Part shown: positions 18,188 through 27,354 of the stretch, piece by piece
How the letters are laid out: the number at the start of each line of letters is the position of its first letter
Numbering within the stretch: the stretch's first letter is position 1
Source of the DNA: Cerasibacillus terrae
GTDB taxonomy: Bacteria; Bacillota; Bacilli; Bacillales; Amphibacillaceae
Direction: 5' to 3'
DNA length: 64,000 nt
Assembly: GCF_008039555.1 (NCBI RefSeq)
Contig: NZ_VDUW01000003.1
Coordinates: forward strand, 1-64,000
Notes under the pieces: generated by a model
The model's database searches: none
The model's input: only the letters and a program-made list of their open reading frames with translations
What the model was told of the DNA's origin: nothing
Position numbers and translations under genes: made by a program

Positions 18188-18520
18188 ATGAACAGACCAA
18201 TAATTTTAGATAATGCCATTTGCAGGATTGGAGAAGATACGAAAAAGTTTAATTATGATTACAGTTTGGATATGAATGTTGTAAAAGGAGGACCGACTAT
18301 AAATCTCTTTATTGACTTAAATAGAAACACTAATGAAATGGTTACAAAAACCAAAGTGGAAAGAGAACGAGACGATGAAGACTTTTACTATAGTGAATTG
18401 TTCACGAAAACAGAGGTAAAAAGAGAAAGAGATGACGAAGAAAGTCTATTACTAGAATTAGAAACAAAAACATTTGTAGAAAGAGAACGAGATGATGAGA
18501 GTCTTAATTATAACAAATAA
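18188..18520 (+). CDS. graspetide precursor peptide with three core repeats
   Basis: 110 aa. A leader of about 50 residues precedes three near-identical blocks: TKTKVERERDDED, TKTEVKRERDDEE and TKTFVERERDDES, spaced about 18-19 residues apart. Thr and Asp/Glu placed as T-x-T-x-V-E/K-R-E-R-D-D are what ATP-grasp ligases join as side-chain esters (graspetides, formerly omega-ester peptides such as microviridin, plesiocin and thuringinin). GGGGAG lies 8 nt before the ATG. The ligase gene overlaps the 3' end. Assignment to a thuringinin-like subgroup is inference. Lys in the third-block neighbourhood could also give amides. Confidence 0.85.
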   Translation: MNRPIILDNAICRIGEDTKKFNYDYSLDMNVVKGGPTINLFIDLNRNTNEMVTKTKVERERDDEDFYYSELFTKTEVKRERDDEESLLLELETKTFVERERDDESLNYNK

Positions 18521-19460
18521 AGATGATATTACCGTTGATTTTGTAGTTAAGGAACTTCAAAGAAAAGAAATGCCATATTATAGATTAAATACGGAAGATA
18601 TACCCAATAATGTTAGTGTGTTTTTTGACTTTAACAACAATATCTTTGAAATTTTTGATAAGGTAAAGGAAGAAAGATTTTCACTATTAAATTTTAATTC
18701 AGTCTATTATAGAAGACCTCAATTAAATAACCTTAACTTTATTGAGAATATTAATAGTTATGAATTAAATTATTTAAGAAGTGAGCTAAATTTTATACTA
18801 GAAGGTATATATAAACTGTTAGAAAATAAAAAGTGGCTGAATAACGTTTATAGAATAAGAGAGGCAGAGAATAAAATTTATCAGCTTCAAATAGCCAAGA
18901 AAGTCGGTTTTCGTATTCCAAATTCATTAATATCAAATCAATACAATAATATAGTGAAATTTTATGAAGAAAACGATAAAAATTGTATTATTAAACCTGT
19001 TAAAAGTGGATATTTGCCAAATGATGAAGGATCAAAAGCAATATTTACAACAAAGGTCGATGAAGAAAACTTTAATAATCCCGCTCGTCTTGAATCTTTT
19101 CCATTATATCTTCAAAATAACACACCAAAGGAATTTGACATAAGGGTGATAGTGATTGGTGAAAAAGTGTTTGCAGCAGAGATACATTCACAGAAATATG
19201 AAGATTCATCCATTGATTGGCGAAGGGGGATAATGTCACTTGAACATTATGAACACAAACTGCCAATTGGGATTGAAAGGAAGTGCATTGATTTGACTCA
19301 TAAGTTAAAATTAAATTTTTCGGCCATTGATTTAATTTATACTGATAAGGGTGAATATATATTTTTAGAAATAAATCCTAACGGACAATGGGCATGGATT
19401 GAAAAAAGGTTAAAGTTCCCACTAAGTAGAGAAATTGTAAATCTGTTGGAAAATGGTTAG
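18492..19460 (+). CDS. MvdD-like ATP-grasp peptide ligase (graspetide maturase)
   Basis: 322 aa. It shows the pattern of the MvdD/MvdC family: N-terminal pre-ATP-grasp domain with YYRRPQ around residue 75, the ATP-grasp lysine in CIIKPVKSG, KEFDIRVIVIG (Arg of the phosphate site) and the metal-binding LEINPNGQWAWIE signature. Such enzymes use ATP to join Thr/Ser or Lys to Asp/Glu side chains of the precursor. It overlaps the precursor by 29 bp and the next gene by 8 bp, so the three are translated as a unit. The start is ATG 18492 or 18495. Confidence 0.93.
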   Translation: MMRVLIITNKDDITVDFVVKELQRKEMPYYRLNTEDIPNNVSVFFDFNNNIFEIFDKVKEERFSLLNFNSVYYRRPQLNNLNFIENINSYELNYLRSELNFILEGIYKLLENKKWLNNVYRIREAENKIYQLQIAKKVGFRIPNSLISNQYNNIVKFYEENDKNCIIKPVKSGYLPNDEGSKAIFTTKVDEENFNNPARLESFPLYLQNNTPKEFDIRVIVIGEKVFAAEIHSQKYEDSSIDWRRGIMSLEHYEHKLPIGIERKCIDLTHKLKLNFSAIDLIYTDKGEYIFLEINPNGQWAWIEKRLKFPLSREIVNLLENG

Positions 19461-20208
19461 TATGATGTTACAAAAGTCTAAAGAGTTAATTACAATTATA
19501 CGCGAACTTATATGGCCGTTGCTAGAACCCCTACAAGAACAGGATATTTTACAAATAAAAGAGAAAGATTTTGATTGGGAAGAAGAGGATTTAGATTTAA
19601 TGTTAGAGTATGCTAATAAATATTATGAGAGTGAAGAAGCAAGAAAACAGGATGTAGAATCGAAATCCACAATTTTTATTGGAACTTTTGGGGTTACAGC
19701 AACAATATTAATTTACTTATCAAAAGAACTAGTTTTAAATAATTCTGTTATTCCATCATTTTTCATGTTAATACTAATCTCTCTTATGACATTATCAGTA
19801 GTTTATATATGTAGAGCTATATGGTTTTCTCTTAAAGCTTTACAACGACAAAATTATTATAGACTTTCCTTTCCACGGTTTATGCTGGAAAACGATGTAA
19901 ATAAAAAGAAAAAATTGATAATTGCACTTTTAAATTATACAAGAAATAATTCTGAAACAATTAACCTAAAAGTAGACTTTATGACTATGGCTCAAGAGTA
20001 TTTTAAAAGGGTAGTAGTATTTGTTTCAATATTTTCCATCCTGGTTTTAGGAAGATATATTCTCTCCTATAAAATAGTATTTAGTGATTTCTTTAGTGTA
20101 TTAAACAACCTAGCGATAAGAGAACATCTATTAGGTATAATAATAGCATCTATTGTATTGTTGTATTTCCTCATTATGGTAATATTCTATAAACTGTCAA
20201 AAAGATAA
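19453..20208 (+). CDS. membrane protein of the graspetide operon
   Basis: 251 aa. An acidic cytoplasmic N-terminal part (about 1-70, DFDWEEEDLDLMLEYANKYYESEEARKQDVESKS) is followed by two membrane helices (about 74-92 and 101-122), a basic loop, then two more helices (about 182-205 and 225-247). The 'ES-ARKQDVESKS-hydrophobic pair' layout recalls small two-helix membrane effectors or transporters, but no family is certain. It overlaps the ligase by 8 bp. A role in export, immunity or as an effector of the peptide is possible. Confidence 0.7.
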   Translation: MVSMMLQKSKELITIIRELIWPLLEPLQEQDILQIKEKDFDWEEEDLDLMLEYANKYYESEEARKQDVESKSTIFIGTFGVTATILIYLSKELVLNNSVIPSFFMLILISLMTLSVVYICRAIWFSLKALQRQNYYRLSFPRFMLENDVNKKKKLIIALLNYTRNNSETINLKVDFMTMAQEYFKRVVVFVSIFSILVLGRYILSYKIVFSDFFSVLNNLAIREHLLGIIIASIVLLYFLIMVIFYKLSKR

Positions 20209-20401
20209 AGCTTTATAAAAAAGGGCTTCGTGAAAATAAATAGCAGCTACTATAGATTTTGGGTCAGCCCCCCCACTGCTTTAAAGAGCTAAAGTGTTTG
20301 TGGTATTGAGTTTTTGAGTGCTTATCACTGACGCAATTCCAGCACCATTCTGAGAATTAAGTTATAGAATTATAGCATAGTTCTTTCAAAAAAAGAGGTG
20401 A

Positions 20402-20683
20402 TTATATTGAAAGAAATGTACTCGCTGAACTATCTGTATTATAAGGAGGATCAATATAAATCATCTTCACTTTTCCTGCATATTTCTCTTTCAGCGTGTG
20501 TAATGCAAGTAAGTTATTTCCTTTGATGAGATCACGCACATTTTCATCATCAATTTCCGAATAATTATAGTAAAGCTGGTTCTTATCAATGATTTTAATA
20601 AGTGTTATCTTACATGCATTTGGTCTAAAAGGTGATGATGCCGATAGTTTCCCCCAATATGTACTATTCTGCATCTCTATCAA
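20402..20683 (-). pseudogene. type III restriction-modification methyltransferase (mod) fragment
   Basis: 93-aa piece. LIKGNNLLALHTLKEKYAGKVKMIYIDPPYNT is the part of type III Mod (N6-adenine/N4-cytosine beta class) that carries catalytic motif IV, DPPY. The frame stops 12 residues later, so the rest of the enzyme, including the target-recognition domain, is gone. The first ~30 residues do not look like Mod. It is oriented opposite to the res fragment, so a rearrangement occurred. Confidence 0.8.
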
Positions 20684-20711
20684 ACTCTAAATTTATATAA
20701 AGCCCGTTATT

Positions 20712-22499
20712 ATGTTTAAGTCTCAGCGGATTGCTGCATCGAATGAAGCACATGAAAAGTTTAACGAGATTATTGAAAACTTAACGGTTGAATCTTTAAA
20801 AGCATTCTTAGACAGACAAGGACAAATCGCTACGGAGGATGATAGTGAGACGTTAACACTTGCTCATGACTATTACCGTGAAAATGAAGAAAAACTAGCC
20901 GACATTGTTAGATATATAAAGCGAGAGTTAGCACCGAATCGAATTATTAATGCGAATGATTCAAGTCAATCAGGCATTCTTGAAAAAGGACATTATGAAG
21001 CATTGAATAGTTTAGAAAGCCCGACAAACCTTTATCGTGTTATTTTTGCTGTTGCAAGACTTACGGAAGGTTGGGATGTTTTAAACTTATTCGATATTGT
21101 TCGGTTAAGTGATGATCCAAAAGTTAGAGGAACGAAAGCAACGACAATGTCAGAAGCACAATTGATTGGTCGTGGTGCGAGATATTATCCGTTTTTATTA
21201 AATGATGAGCGTTCATTCACAAGAAGATTTGACGATGATAGTATAGATAGTCTCATTTTAGAAACGATTCATTATCACACGATCAATGAACCACAGTACT
21301 TGAAAAACTTAGTAAGTGCCTTAGATGAGATGAATTTACCAACAGGTGAAGATAAGAAAAATCCATTACTTGATGTAAAAGTAAAACCGTCATTTAAACG
21401 GACAGATGTGTGGAAATATGGAAAGGTATATTATAATGAAACGATTGAAGTAGATGATGAGTACTATGATTCTTTAGAAAAGTATGGGATTGATACACAA
21501 GAAGACGTCATAATTCCATATATATCTGCCTTGAAAGAAGTCAGTTATAAAGACGAACAAGTACAAGAAGATTATACAAACGTTTATAATGTTGCACTTA
21601 CATTCGACAGAAGATATATCGAGAAAGTCATGAATCGCTTATCATTCTATCATTTCTCTAATTTAAAAAGGTATTTGCCATTACTGAGATCAAGAGAAGA
21701 ATTTCTAGAAAAAAACTGGTTAAACATTTATAATCGAACGATTTACGTGACCATTCCGCGTACGATGGATAGTAGTATCCTAACACCAGCTGAGAAATTA
21801 AATATTCTTGAGCGATATTTTTCTGAAGTTGCCAAGCAAATTAAAGCGGGTTACAGTAAACGTCGTGGTACGGGTAAATTCATCGGTTATCCGATCAAAG
21901 AATATATTGCAAACTATCGTAAACGCGTGCCGAATTATGATACGGGACGAATGAGTCTACTACAAGACCCACAGACTGTTCAACGTTATGAGTTAAAAGA
22001 AGATTATTATGTCTATGATACTGCGATTATTAACTTAACAGAAAAACAATTAATTGATCGGATTGCCGAAAGAGTTTCCGAGTTAAAAGAAGTATATGAG
22101 GATGTTTACTTAATTCGGGTGGATGAAAATATGCATCGTGAATCAGCCAAAAATAATAAGTTGAAATTGCACCAGTTCGGAAGCGCGCATGATGAAGTGA
22201 ATCTTGCAGGTTTCCAGCCAGACTTTATTTTATACCTACAAAATGCCGACTACTTCATCCAGATTTTCATCGAGCCAAAAGGACGAAATATCGAAGAAGA
22301 ACAATGGAAAGAAGATTTATTAACATACATTAACGAAAATGAAGCAGAAATTATCTTTGAAGATGAAACGGCAGATGTGAGAATTAAAGGCGTGAAATTC
22401 TACACGATGAATGATGGTAGAGGGGCGATTAAGCAACTTGGGGAGATTGCGCTGGGACGAGCGTTTAGGGGATTGAGTGTGGAAAGGAATATGAGATAA
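20712..22499 (+). pseudogene. type III restriction enzyme (res) C-terminal part
   Basis: 595 aa from an arbitrary ATG without a ribosome site. Intact Res subunits are ~870-1000 aa. Here the first helicase RecA domain with Walker A and DEAD-type motifs is missing. What remains is the second RecA domain (ARLTEGWDVLNLFDIVRL and QLIGRGARYYPF, motifs V/VI) and the C-terminal PD-(D/E)xK nuclease region (GFQPDFILYL ... IFIEPKGRN). With mod also broken, no active type III system is expected. The long open frame suggests recent decay. Confidence 0.85.
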
Positions 22500-22966
22500 A
22501 TGGAAGATTAAATGTATAACGAGAAACCAGCAGGTAGAGCATGATCCAATAGTTCTAATCCCAGTAGCATACCACATCTATACTTGGCTAATGACACGGA
22601 ATTTGAATCGTTACATTTTATACCACTTAGTTAAATGAATCTGAAATATTATAGTTGCAAAGGTTTAACGGAGGGTAAGTCCAGTCCCCCACTGCGTTAG
22701 TGATGATATTCAACCACATTCAGTAGACAATATTATTACCGATGTTTTAATTGATTCTTAGGATTTTAAATTCAATAATCTAAATATAGAAGCATTTATT
22801 AAACATATGAAAACTCATTACAATGATGATTGCAAATTAATGAAAAAACAGGAGGTATTGCCTGATATCTTATTGATAGGCTAGTAACCCCAATCGGGAT
22901 GGCTTGATATTAAAGGTATTAATCTCTCTTTAGCTATTACTTTTTCAAAACTTATTGGAGGCCGTT
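22500..22966 (+). other. non-coding gap before the Gabija pair
   Basis: No credible gene. It contains CCAGTCCCCCACTGCGTTAG (22681-22700), which resembles TCAGCCCCCCCACTGCTTTA at 20264 on the other side of the RM remnant. Short decayed coding-like stretches are present. An AT-rich segment before gajA probably holds its promoter, but no clear hexamers can be assigned. Confidence 0.5.
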
Positions 22967-24748
22967 ATGAAATTTAAAAAGATATGGATTCGAAACTTTC
23001 GTAACTTCAAAGATATAGACCTAGAATTAAATAATAAAAATATTGTTTTTGGTAGAAATGATTTTGGAAAGACAAACTTTCTATATGCATTACGCTTTTT
23101 ATTTGATCCAACAATTAGGAAAAATGGATTTGATATTACTGATTATCATAAAAGAAATACAGATGAAAAAATTATAATATGTATTGAATTAGATATTAAG
23201 AAAGAATGTGATGACAATAAATTTATTAGAGCGCGAGTAGGTGGAGCAACAGCTTTTTCTGAAGGCTCTTTGTTTATTCAGTTAGAAGCTGAATTTGATG
23301 ATAGTGAACAAATTGGAAATCCAGTATTGAGGTGGGGTGGTAATTTAGACGAACTAGAATTAATTGATCAAAGAGGTATTGTGACAGATCTTGACCGAAT
23401 TTTTGAGATCGTTTATGTTAGTCCAAATATTTCTCCCTCTGATCTTTTTAAAAAACATAGAAATCTTTTATACAAAGAAACAAAAACAGATAAAATGGAT
23501 GAAATTAAAAAAGCTATAAAAAGCTTAAATAAGGCAATTAGTACAGACGAAAGGGTTCAGCAAATCAATGCTCAGTTGAGTGAAAGATATAAAGAAATCA
23601 AAGAAGAAGATATTGAAATAACATTAAAATCCGAACATGAAATTAATGGAATCTTCAATCACCTTATTCCCTATATTATTGATGGATCTTCAGAGATAGA
23701 TGATCTATATCCAACTGCCGGAGATGGAAGACAAAAAATATTAGCATATGCACTTACGAACTTAATTGAGGAATTAAAGATAGAAGAAAAAGGAGATAAA
23801 AGAATTTCTATTTTTTTAATGGAGGAGATTGAAAATAGTTTACACCCATCTATGCAGGAAATGGTTTCTAGGCATTTATTTGAAACTAGTAAAGAAACAT
23901 ATCCGTATTTATTTATCACAACTCACTCAGAGCATATGTTCACTTATATGAATGATGTAAGATTGATTAGAATTTATAAGTCTGAAGAAGATACTATACA
24001 TAATAACTCAACTTTTTTCAAAGTACCAGTAAATTATAATTACACTAGGAAAACATACAACGAAATGTTAGCACAAGCATTGTTTTACGATAGAGTTTTA
24101 TTAGTTGAAGGCATGTCAGAAAAAATACTTTTTGAAGCGATTATAGAACGTATGATAGCCGAAACAGAAAAAGTGAGTATGAACGTTATTGAGAAAGCTA
24201 CTATTTTAAGTATTGAAGGAATTGGATTTGAAGATTATATTCGAATCTTAAATAATTTAGGAATTAAGCCAATAGTGAAGACGGATAATGATATACAAAA
24301 AGTGAAAGGAGTAGATGAGTTTTTATTAAGTGGAATAAATAGATGTCAAAATTTCTATGACATTATTGAAAATAAAGATAAGAGTGACTCGACTCGTACC
24401 TACCCAGTTACTAAAGCATTTGACTTTAAATGTTTAGAATCTAGAAGATGTATTAAACATAAGGTTTTCAATAAGTATAAGGAAAAAGTAGACAAATGGA
24501 AGAAAGCTGGTGTTTTTCTGTCAGAAATAGAACTAGAAGAGGATTTAGTGAGGGGTTTACCTGATGAATACCTTAAAAAAATAGGCTATACAGAAGCGGA
24601 CTTCATTAAGTACTTACAGAGGGCAAAAAAGAAAAACATGAATGAATTTGTTAACGAACATCTAACTACTGAGGCAGCACAAGCGATATATGATGATGAG
24701 AGATTTTCTTGTATAAAAGTATTATTAGGAGTTGAGGAAGTTGACTGA
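22967..24748 (+). CDS. gajA: Gabija defence protein GajA (OLD-family ATPase-nuclease)
   Basis: 593 aa. Gabija GajA is a nucleotide-sensing DNA nickase with an N-terminal ABC-type ATPase and a C-terminal TOPRIM domain. Seen here: RNFRNFKDI start typical of RecF/OLD, Walker A GRNDFGKTNF (about residues 23-35), Walker B ISIFLMEEIENSLHP, TTHSEHM (H-loop), then TOPRIM LLVEGMSEKILFE and KTDND. The C-terminal part (NRCQNFYD, YLQRAKKKNMNEFV) resembles B. cereus GajA as I recall it. GGAG lies 6 nt before ATG 22967; an in-frame TTG at 22955 is less likely. It overlaps gajB. Confidence 0.93.
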   Translation: MKFKKIWIRNFRNFKDIDLELNNKNIVFGRNDFGKTNFLYALRFLFDPTIRKNGFDITDYHKRNTDEKIIICIELDIKKECDDNKFIRARVGGATAFSEGSLFIQLEAEFDDSEQIGNPVLRWGGNLDELELIDQRGIVTDLDRIFEIVYVSPNISPSDLFKKHRNLLYKETKTDKMDEIKKAIKSLNKAISTDERVQQINAQLSERYKEIKEEDIEITLKSEHEINGIFNHLIPYIIDGSSEIDDLYPTAGDGRQKILAYALTNLIEELKIEEKGDKRISIFLMEEIENSLHPSMQEMVSRHLFETSKETYPYLFITTHSEHMFTYMNDVRLIRIYKSEEDTIHNNSTFFKVPVNYNYTRKTYNEMLAQALFYDRVLLVEGMSEKILFEAIIERMIAETEKVSMNVIEKATILSIEGIGFEDYIRILNNLGIKPIVKTDNDIQKVKGVDEFLLSGINRCQNFYDIIENKDKSDSTRTYPVTKAFDFKCLESRRCIKHKVFNKYKEKVDKWKKAGVFLSEIELEEDLVRGLPDEYLKKIGYTEADFIKYLQRAKKKNMNEFVNEHLTTEAAQAIYDDERFSCIKVLLGVEEVD

Positions 24749-26252
24749 TAGAATTTTTGATCAATCAGAAAGAGATGAAATACTTAATAGTAATCATCCT
24801 CACTATGTAATATCCGCTAGTGCAGGGTCTGGCAAGACAACGATGTTAGTAGACAAAGCGTTTTCAATTATTGATAGAAAAATTATCAAACCTTTTCAGC
24901 AAATTGCAATGATTACTTTTACAAGACTTGCGACTAGGCAAGTTAATGAACAAATACAAAAGAAAATGAATGAAAGTTTGATTACAGATAAGAAAAAAAG
25001 TAATTATTATAAACACTTTAGAGTATCTACTACAGAATCATTTATACTAAGCGAGATAATTAAACCATTTTTAAGAGAGGCTTATGGAGCAGATTATCCG
25101 ACAGGAGAAAATTTAACACAAAATTATAATGAAACTTATAAGTTTAAAAGTTTTGATCAAGGTTTAGAGAATATAAAAACACAACTAGTCATTGGTAGTT
25201 TTAAAGATAATAAAATTAATTTTGTTTACCAATTAGGACTAAATATCTTAAAGAAATCACGGAATGCACGAAAGTACATGAAAGCTCGTTTTCCTATTAT
25301 AATGGTCGATGAATATCAAGATGTTGATAATGATATGCATGAATTGTATATGTATCTAAAAGATATGCTTGAAATACACTTATTTTTAGTTGGGGACATT
25401 AAGCAAATGTTATATACTTTTCGGGGTGCAGATCCTTTGCTTATAGAGAGTCTAACGGAGGACAACGGCTTTAGAGAGTATAAGCTAACTCATAATTTCA
25501 GGTCACATATGTCTATAGTAGATTATAGTTATAATTTTTTCGAAAAAGAAAATTTAAATATTAGTTATAAAGAAAATAGAGTTCAATTTTACTTTTCTGA
25601 AAACATTAATCAAAACATTAATAAATTTATTTCACATTCAAATTCAGCAGACGATACTTTTGCTTATTTGTTTTCGAATAGACCACAATGGCAGAGAGAA
25701 AAAGATACATTTGAAAAACACGATTTTGTTTTTATAGATAATCCTCCTTTAGATTCTGGTTATCCAAACTATGAAGTATTAGAACCGGTATTAAAGTTAT
25801 ATTTTAATCGGGGAACCTATAATATATATAGCATGTTAGATGAAATGGTTATTGAGGCGAAAACGTCATTTGTTTCTAAAGCTTATGAGATTGAGGAAAC
25901 TTTGTATGATGATCAAGAGAAAGTATTAAAATTAGTTGAAGAGATTACTGATAGAACTTTATTAGATGAAGAAAAACAAAAGTTTATTGAAACACTTGAT
26001 GAAAAGTATGAGGTTAATTTTATAATAAAGAAACCAAAAAGAGTAGCATTAACAATACATACTTCTAAAGGGTTGGAATTTGATCATGTTCTAATAAATG
26101 CGGATTCATTTTTCTACAGTAAGAAGTTTTTAAAACAAAATCACTATGTAGCAATTACAAGACCAAAAGAGAGCCTACATATTATCAGTAACACTAAATA
26201 TGAAACGATATTGAATGAATATGGTGTTTCCACTGAATTACAGCTAGTATGA
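24741..26252 (+). CDS. gajB: Gabija defence protein GajB (UvrD-like helicase)
   Basis: 503 aa from TTG 24741, with AGGAG 9 nt upstream; an in-frame TTG at 24732 would add three residues. UvrD/PcrA-type superfamily 1 helicase: Walker A ISASAGSGKTT, ITFTRLATRQVNEQI (Ia), DEYQDVDNDMHELY (II), VGDIKQMLYTFRGADP (III), HTSKGLEFDHVLI (V) and YVAITRPKESLHI (VI). It is shorter than UvrD because GajB lacks the 1B/2B arms. It overlaps gajA by 8 bp. In Gabija, GajB joins the GajA tetramer and is activated by DNA ends. All motifs appear intact. Confidence 0.93.
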   Translation: MTDRIFDQSERDEILNSNHPHYVISASAGSGKTTMLVDKAFSIIDRKIIKPFQQIAMITFTRLATRQVNEQIQKKMNESLITDKKKSNYYKHFRVSTTESFILSEIIKPFLREAYGADYPTGENLTQNYNETYKFKSFDQGLENIKTQLVIGSFKDNKINFVYQLGLNILKKSRNARKYMKARFPIIMVDEYQDVDNDMHELYMYLKDMLEIHLFLVGDIKQMLYTFRGADPLLIESLTEDNGFREYKLTHNFRSHMSIVDYSYNFFEKENLNISYKENRVQFYFSENINQNINKFISHSNSADDTFAYLFSNRPQWQREKDTFEKHDFVFIDNPPLDSGYPNYEVLEPVLKLYFNRGTYNIYSMLDEMVIEAKTSFVSKAYEIEETLYDDQEKVLKLVEEITDRTLLDEEKQKFIETLDEKYEVNFIIKKPKRVALTIHTSKGLEFDHVLINADSFFYSKKFLKQNHYVAITRPKESLHIISNTKYETILNEYGVSTELQLV

Positions 26253-26297
26253 AAACGGGCAACTTGATTAAGATTAATCTGTTTTATTGAGGATTGC

Positions 26298-26325
26298 GTT
26301 AACAAAATGCTAACATTTTGCTAAC
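26298..26325. repeat. probable recombinase arm site, right end
   Basis: GTTAACAAAATGCTAACATTTTGCTAAC, the counterpart of 14747-14774, flanked by ATTGC/GCAAT so that the whole is a longer palindrome. It may double as the gajAB terminator, though no T tract follows. Confidence 0.6.
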
Positions 26326-26441
26326 GCAATCAAGTAAAAACGGTTTTTCGAAGTTAAAAATCTCACACCTTTGATTCATCAAAACCTTGCCCTACCGCAC
26401 TTTACCCACATAACGTTAACGATACTACTTATCTTCATTCC

Positions 26442-26459
26442 ATGCCGGGAATGATGTAA
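26442..26459 (+). other. attR core
   Basis: Exact 18-bp copy of the groEL end (14686-14703). The sequence left of it is island DNA; the sequence right of it (GGTAATACCC...) is presumably the original groEL downstream region. Confidence 0.9.
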
Positions 26460-26853
26460 GGTAATACCCTTGTTATTGTGAAGCAGTATATATCATAATT
26501 TACGTATATTAAGAAGTCTACTTCTCGTTATTCTTAACGGAATAATGGGAGGTGGGCTTTTTTTGCTATTATTTCGTGTTAAGGAATAGGAAAAATTATC
26601 GTATAATTACTGGAGGTTTTATTGGACATTGTTTCAAACAAGATGTTAGTGCCCCTTTTAAAATTATTAGATTATTGATATTATTATACGTGAGAATAGA
26701 TACCTTTAAATAATTTACCATTCAAAAGTTATTATAATAGAGCCAGGGGAATTCTTAATAATTATAGGAATAGGACAATTGTAAAAAAACCACAATCAAG
26801 ATAAAGGGGGGATTGAGAATAAAATTAATCTAATCAAAGGAGTGTTGTTTAAA
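26460..26853 (+). other. intergenic region right of the island
   Basis: No gene. A weak hairpin with TTATTC/GAATAA arms near 26526-26545, followed by GTGGGCTTTTTTT, may be the original groESL terminator. Nothing else is recognised. Confidence 0.4.
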
Positions 26854-27030
26854 GTGTCAAAGCATAAATATTTGAATACTGAGGTAAGAATTTGGGACGC
26901 TGGAGATTCGATTCGTGTAAAAATAAAAGAAAGAGAGCAGCCTATGTATGTTCCAAAAAACAGTGCATTATTTAAACATCTAAGAGCAGCTGTTGAAAAA
27001 TATGGAGTAAGTAAATCTAATAATGATTAG
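26854..27030 (+). CDS. hypothetical small basic protein, 58 aa
   Basis: GTG 26854 has AAAGGAG 11 nt upstream; TTG 26845 and GTG 26842 are in frame but too close to the site. The product is basic and charged (KHKYLNTEVRIWDAGDSIRVKIK ...). No family recognised. A terminator follows at 27255. Codon use is like its neighbours. Confidence 0.55.
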   Translation: MSKHKYLNTEVRIWDAGDSIRVKIKEREQPMYVPKNSALFKHLRAAVEKYGVSKSNND

Positions 27031-27254
27031 TAATCATTTTATTTATGGATTTACTTAATACAGAATTATATGGCTCCTGATAGGATGATACCTTGTTCAT
27101 ATTCAATTATTTATTGGTTAACTGGATTTAAGTAGATATATGTGAATGAAAATGTGTGTAATAACCGATTTTAAAAAACAGTTGAAAAAGATTAGCGTAT
27201 GACGTACTATGTTTATGAAAATATTTATAGTTGTATTTGACCATAAAAACTAGC

Positions 27255-27292
27255 TGGGTCTCGCATTATTGAAAATGGCGAGGCCTTTTTAA
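27255..27292 (+). terminator. Rho-independent terminator
   Basis: GGGTCTCGC / GGCGAGGCCT stem with an AT-rich loop and TTTTT tail. It ends the transcript of the 58-aa gene; 27031-27254 holds nothing recognisable. Confidence 0.75.
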
Positions 27293-27354
27293 ATGTGAGA
27301 AAACAAGAGAAAATGAAAGATATTTAAAGTATATAGAGGGAGGGAGGTATTTCT

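Larger units (their letters stand above)
14704..26459. mobile_element. groEL-integrated genomic island, ~11.8 kb
   Basis: It is bounded by an 18-bp direct repeat of the groEL terminus and starts with a tyrosine recombinase reading toward the left end. A near-identical 28-bp element (GTTAGCAAAATGCTAACATTTTGCTAAC) sits inside each end, as expected for recombinase arm sites. Cargo from left to right: small ORFs, csrA-like gene and flagellin, graspetide cluster, broken type III RM system, Gabija pair. There are no replication, packaging or transfer genes, so it is an integrative cargo island rather than a prophage or ICE. The recombinase lacks its N-terminal domain, so self-mobility is doubtful. 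Confidence 0.88.

Noticed and set aside
14704..26459. Prophage or integrative conjugative element
   Set aside because: No structural, lysis, replication, relaxase or type IV secretion genes; only a recombinase and cargo.
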